A stretch of 64,000 nucleotides of DNA from Crossaster papposus. Taxonomy: Eukaryota > Echinodermata > Asteroidea > Velatida > Solasteridae. The translations under genes and the position numbers were made by a program. The notes under the pieces were generated by a model that saw nothing but the letters and a program-made list of their open reading frames with translations, ran no database searches and was not told the DNA's origin. Shown here in pieces: positions 49,301 to 52,300 of this stretch (within the stretch, counting starts at the first letter, position 1; every line of letters starts with the position of its first letter). The stretch covers positions 248,001 through 312,000 of the forward strand of contig JBAIAA010000415.1 in the NCBI GenBank assembly GCA_037893245.1, read 5' to 3'.

Positions 49301-52300
49301 ATTACTTCCTTGGAGTTCAAATCACACAACTGAGAAAACAGGCTTTGAAATAGCCGGCTCTGTTGCACAACAAATGGTCGTTTTTCTCACTTTATTCATC
49401 AAAAAAGAAATTTCTTTGAATGAAACCTGAAACTGTAGGTATTAAAGATGTCATTAATGACAACAAATTTAAATCACATTTTGATGAAATGTTGACCCTC
49501 TCAACGTTGAGCGGGCTATTACATGATAGAGCACAGCGCGACTTAATACACCTTTTTGTAAAGCCGGTCACATTTGAGGAACACCTCTCCAAATATTGTA
49601 CCGGTACATCATTTGTTTTAGTTGTAATTTTCAGGAATGGATGGATTTAGGGGGTGAGTATGTTTTAGCAAAAATGGTTGCACTGACTTGATTCACACTT
49701 TGGGTTTGTAACATACATATGTACCAGTAGATGCTGGAAAAAAAATCAAGAAAATCAATGTTTTTGTAGTCAGGTTCCCTGACCCCACTTAAGATGAGGC
49801 GGAGCAATTTGTAGACAGGGAATTGTAAGGTCAGATAATCAGTTGTACCCCTCACAGCTGTGTAATCAATTGCAAAAAAAAAATCGAGGGGGGGGGGATG
49901 ACAAATTATGAACAGTATTTGAAAAAAGTCAGATTTCTTTTCTCCAATGCTCATGGTCGGCTAACCAGCGTTTAAAATTGATACCAAAATACCACTTTAC
50001 TTGAAAATTACAGGATGCTTTAGACTGTCATTCTCTTACAGTCCGGTAAAGTATTTTGTGATAATTTTGTCATTTATTAAGCCGTTTGCAAATGTTGTAT
50101 GGTATTTTCCTCACGCACGTGCGTGTGCCACCTGCTTCTCAATGTGGTGTGATGTGTTTTGCAGAGCGTATTAAGACTGTTATGTACAGACTAATTGACA
50201 GTATTAAAGGTAGGATACACCATTGGTAATTGCTTAAATTATCATGAATGGGTAAATTTGGGGGTTGTATTTTATAGTAAATATTGTTTAACTGACCTTT
50301 CCGAAGTTTTACATTCATGGATGACGAAAAAAGCACGAAAAACAGCGTTTGTTTTCAACCGGCGTCAAGCAGTTATTCTTATGTTATCTTTGTTTGCGCA
50401 AATCTTTCTTAATAACATTTTATTTTTCGGAATAATTACAGGATATCTAGCGCAATCATTTTGCTGGTTGCCTAGAATCATTATTCACTTTTAGATGAGT
50501 AAGATATTTCTTAATAATTTGGTAGTAAATATTTTCGATATCTGCAAATGGTGTATCCTACCTTTAAGCCATGTGAGGTTTCAACCAATGATTGGGTCAT
50601 GTACCAAATTTCATAGCAGTCTAAATTTAATGGGACACCGGGAAAAGCAATATTTGGAATAATCTGCCCGAACAATTGCGAACATTGGACTCTTTAAGCA
50701 CATTTAAATCGGAGCTCTGTCATCCGTTAGATATTATGACAATTGCGCTGATCTACGGAGTTATAACTTGGTTGCCACTATAATTAGGAGCCGGATGGGA
50801 ATTTCCCTTTCTCTTTCCCCCCCCCCCCAGAATTTTTTTTTTATGCGGGTTTTCGCCTATCTCGTAAATCAGAATTAGTATCAATGTTTTGGATTTCTGT
50901 AAATATCCTTGTACATCTGTGAATATTATGTTTGTAACTTTCTGTAAATGTTGTTGTATTTATATGTACTGGTAATTTATTTAATGATGTATGCAGGGCC
51001 CCAATGAAAACCAGTTTTAAACTTTTTGGGCACACCCTGGGTAAAGAAATGAAATAAATAAATAAATAAATAAATTTAAAACTGGCTGGGTCATGTTTTA
51101 TCGGCTGTTTAAACATACATGTATACACACACATGTCAGGCTCTGGACCAATAGGAATGGCTAGACTGAGTTAGTGCCACTGATTAATCCCTGCCCCCTG
51201 GGCGATGCACGCATTGTACAAGAAAAAGTAAAGCCAAAAGTTGTGGGGAGATTATAAAAAAACTTTGATGCATTCTCTGCAAGGCCAATAGTTGTTGACA
51301 ATGGAAAATGTTTTCCCTGAAGTGCATTTAAAAATAACCCATTGTATTGATCAAGTTGTATGAAAATGTTCAGACAATCATCAACACCCAAAATCCATTT
51401 TCAGCTTACTTAGCAGCAGACCGCGCCACTATAACTGCCTTCTGAGTGAACCAGAGGTTCGTATTCCGGTCGACCAATGCATTTGAAGATTTTCTGCCCC
51501 AGACATTTTTTTCAGTGAATCTAACTTTGTTTTTTATATAGCAATTCAAGTGTACTGATCCATGCACAATTGTTCAATCAGCCTGGGGACCAACGGATCC
51601 GGGTTAAGATCCTTCAACAATAAAAGTGCTTGTATCGGATGACCGGGTTCAGACTATTGGAATTGTGTTATTGAATCGTTTAATATTGACAATGATGCGT
51701 TATTAGGTTATTGGCGTAAGCATGGAGGAATAAAAAATAGGTGGGCTAATTACAGCAATATACGGTAAACTCTTGTTTGTTATACATACATGTATAGATT
51801 GTGTCGCATCATTTGTCTATGACGCACTACATACACTGGTGTCAGGTCAACTCGCCCCCTGACCGACTCGCCCCTTACCTACTCGCCCCTTTCCAACTCG
51901 CCCCCTGACCGACTCGCCCCCTGACCGACTCGCCCCTTACTAACTCGCCCCCTGACCGACTCGCCCCCTGGCCGACTCGCCTCCTGACCGACTCGCCCCC
52001 TGGTTTGATTTACATGTATTTTTAATTCTATAATTTGTATCATTTGCCCTCGTAGAACTTAACAACTGAAAAGACGATGTGGGTAAACTTTTTCCTTGAT
52101 TATTTTCTTGCATAGGCCCTAATCTCGATTATTTTTATCTAAGTTTTAGAAAATACCTTTTGATGTTCGTTTCGGTGGTGGAAATTAAAGACAAAGCAGT
52201 AGGCCTAAATCCTCGAAGCCAAAAAAGTTAAACTCATAACAATTTATTTATACATTTATATATTTAAAGAAAATTGGGGGGGGGGGGGAATAATCATGTT

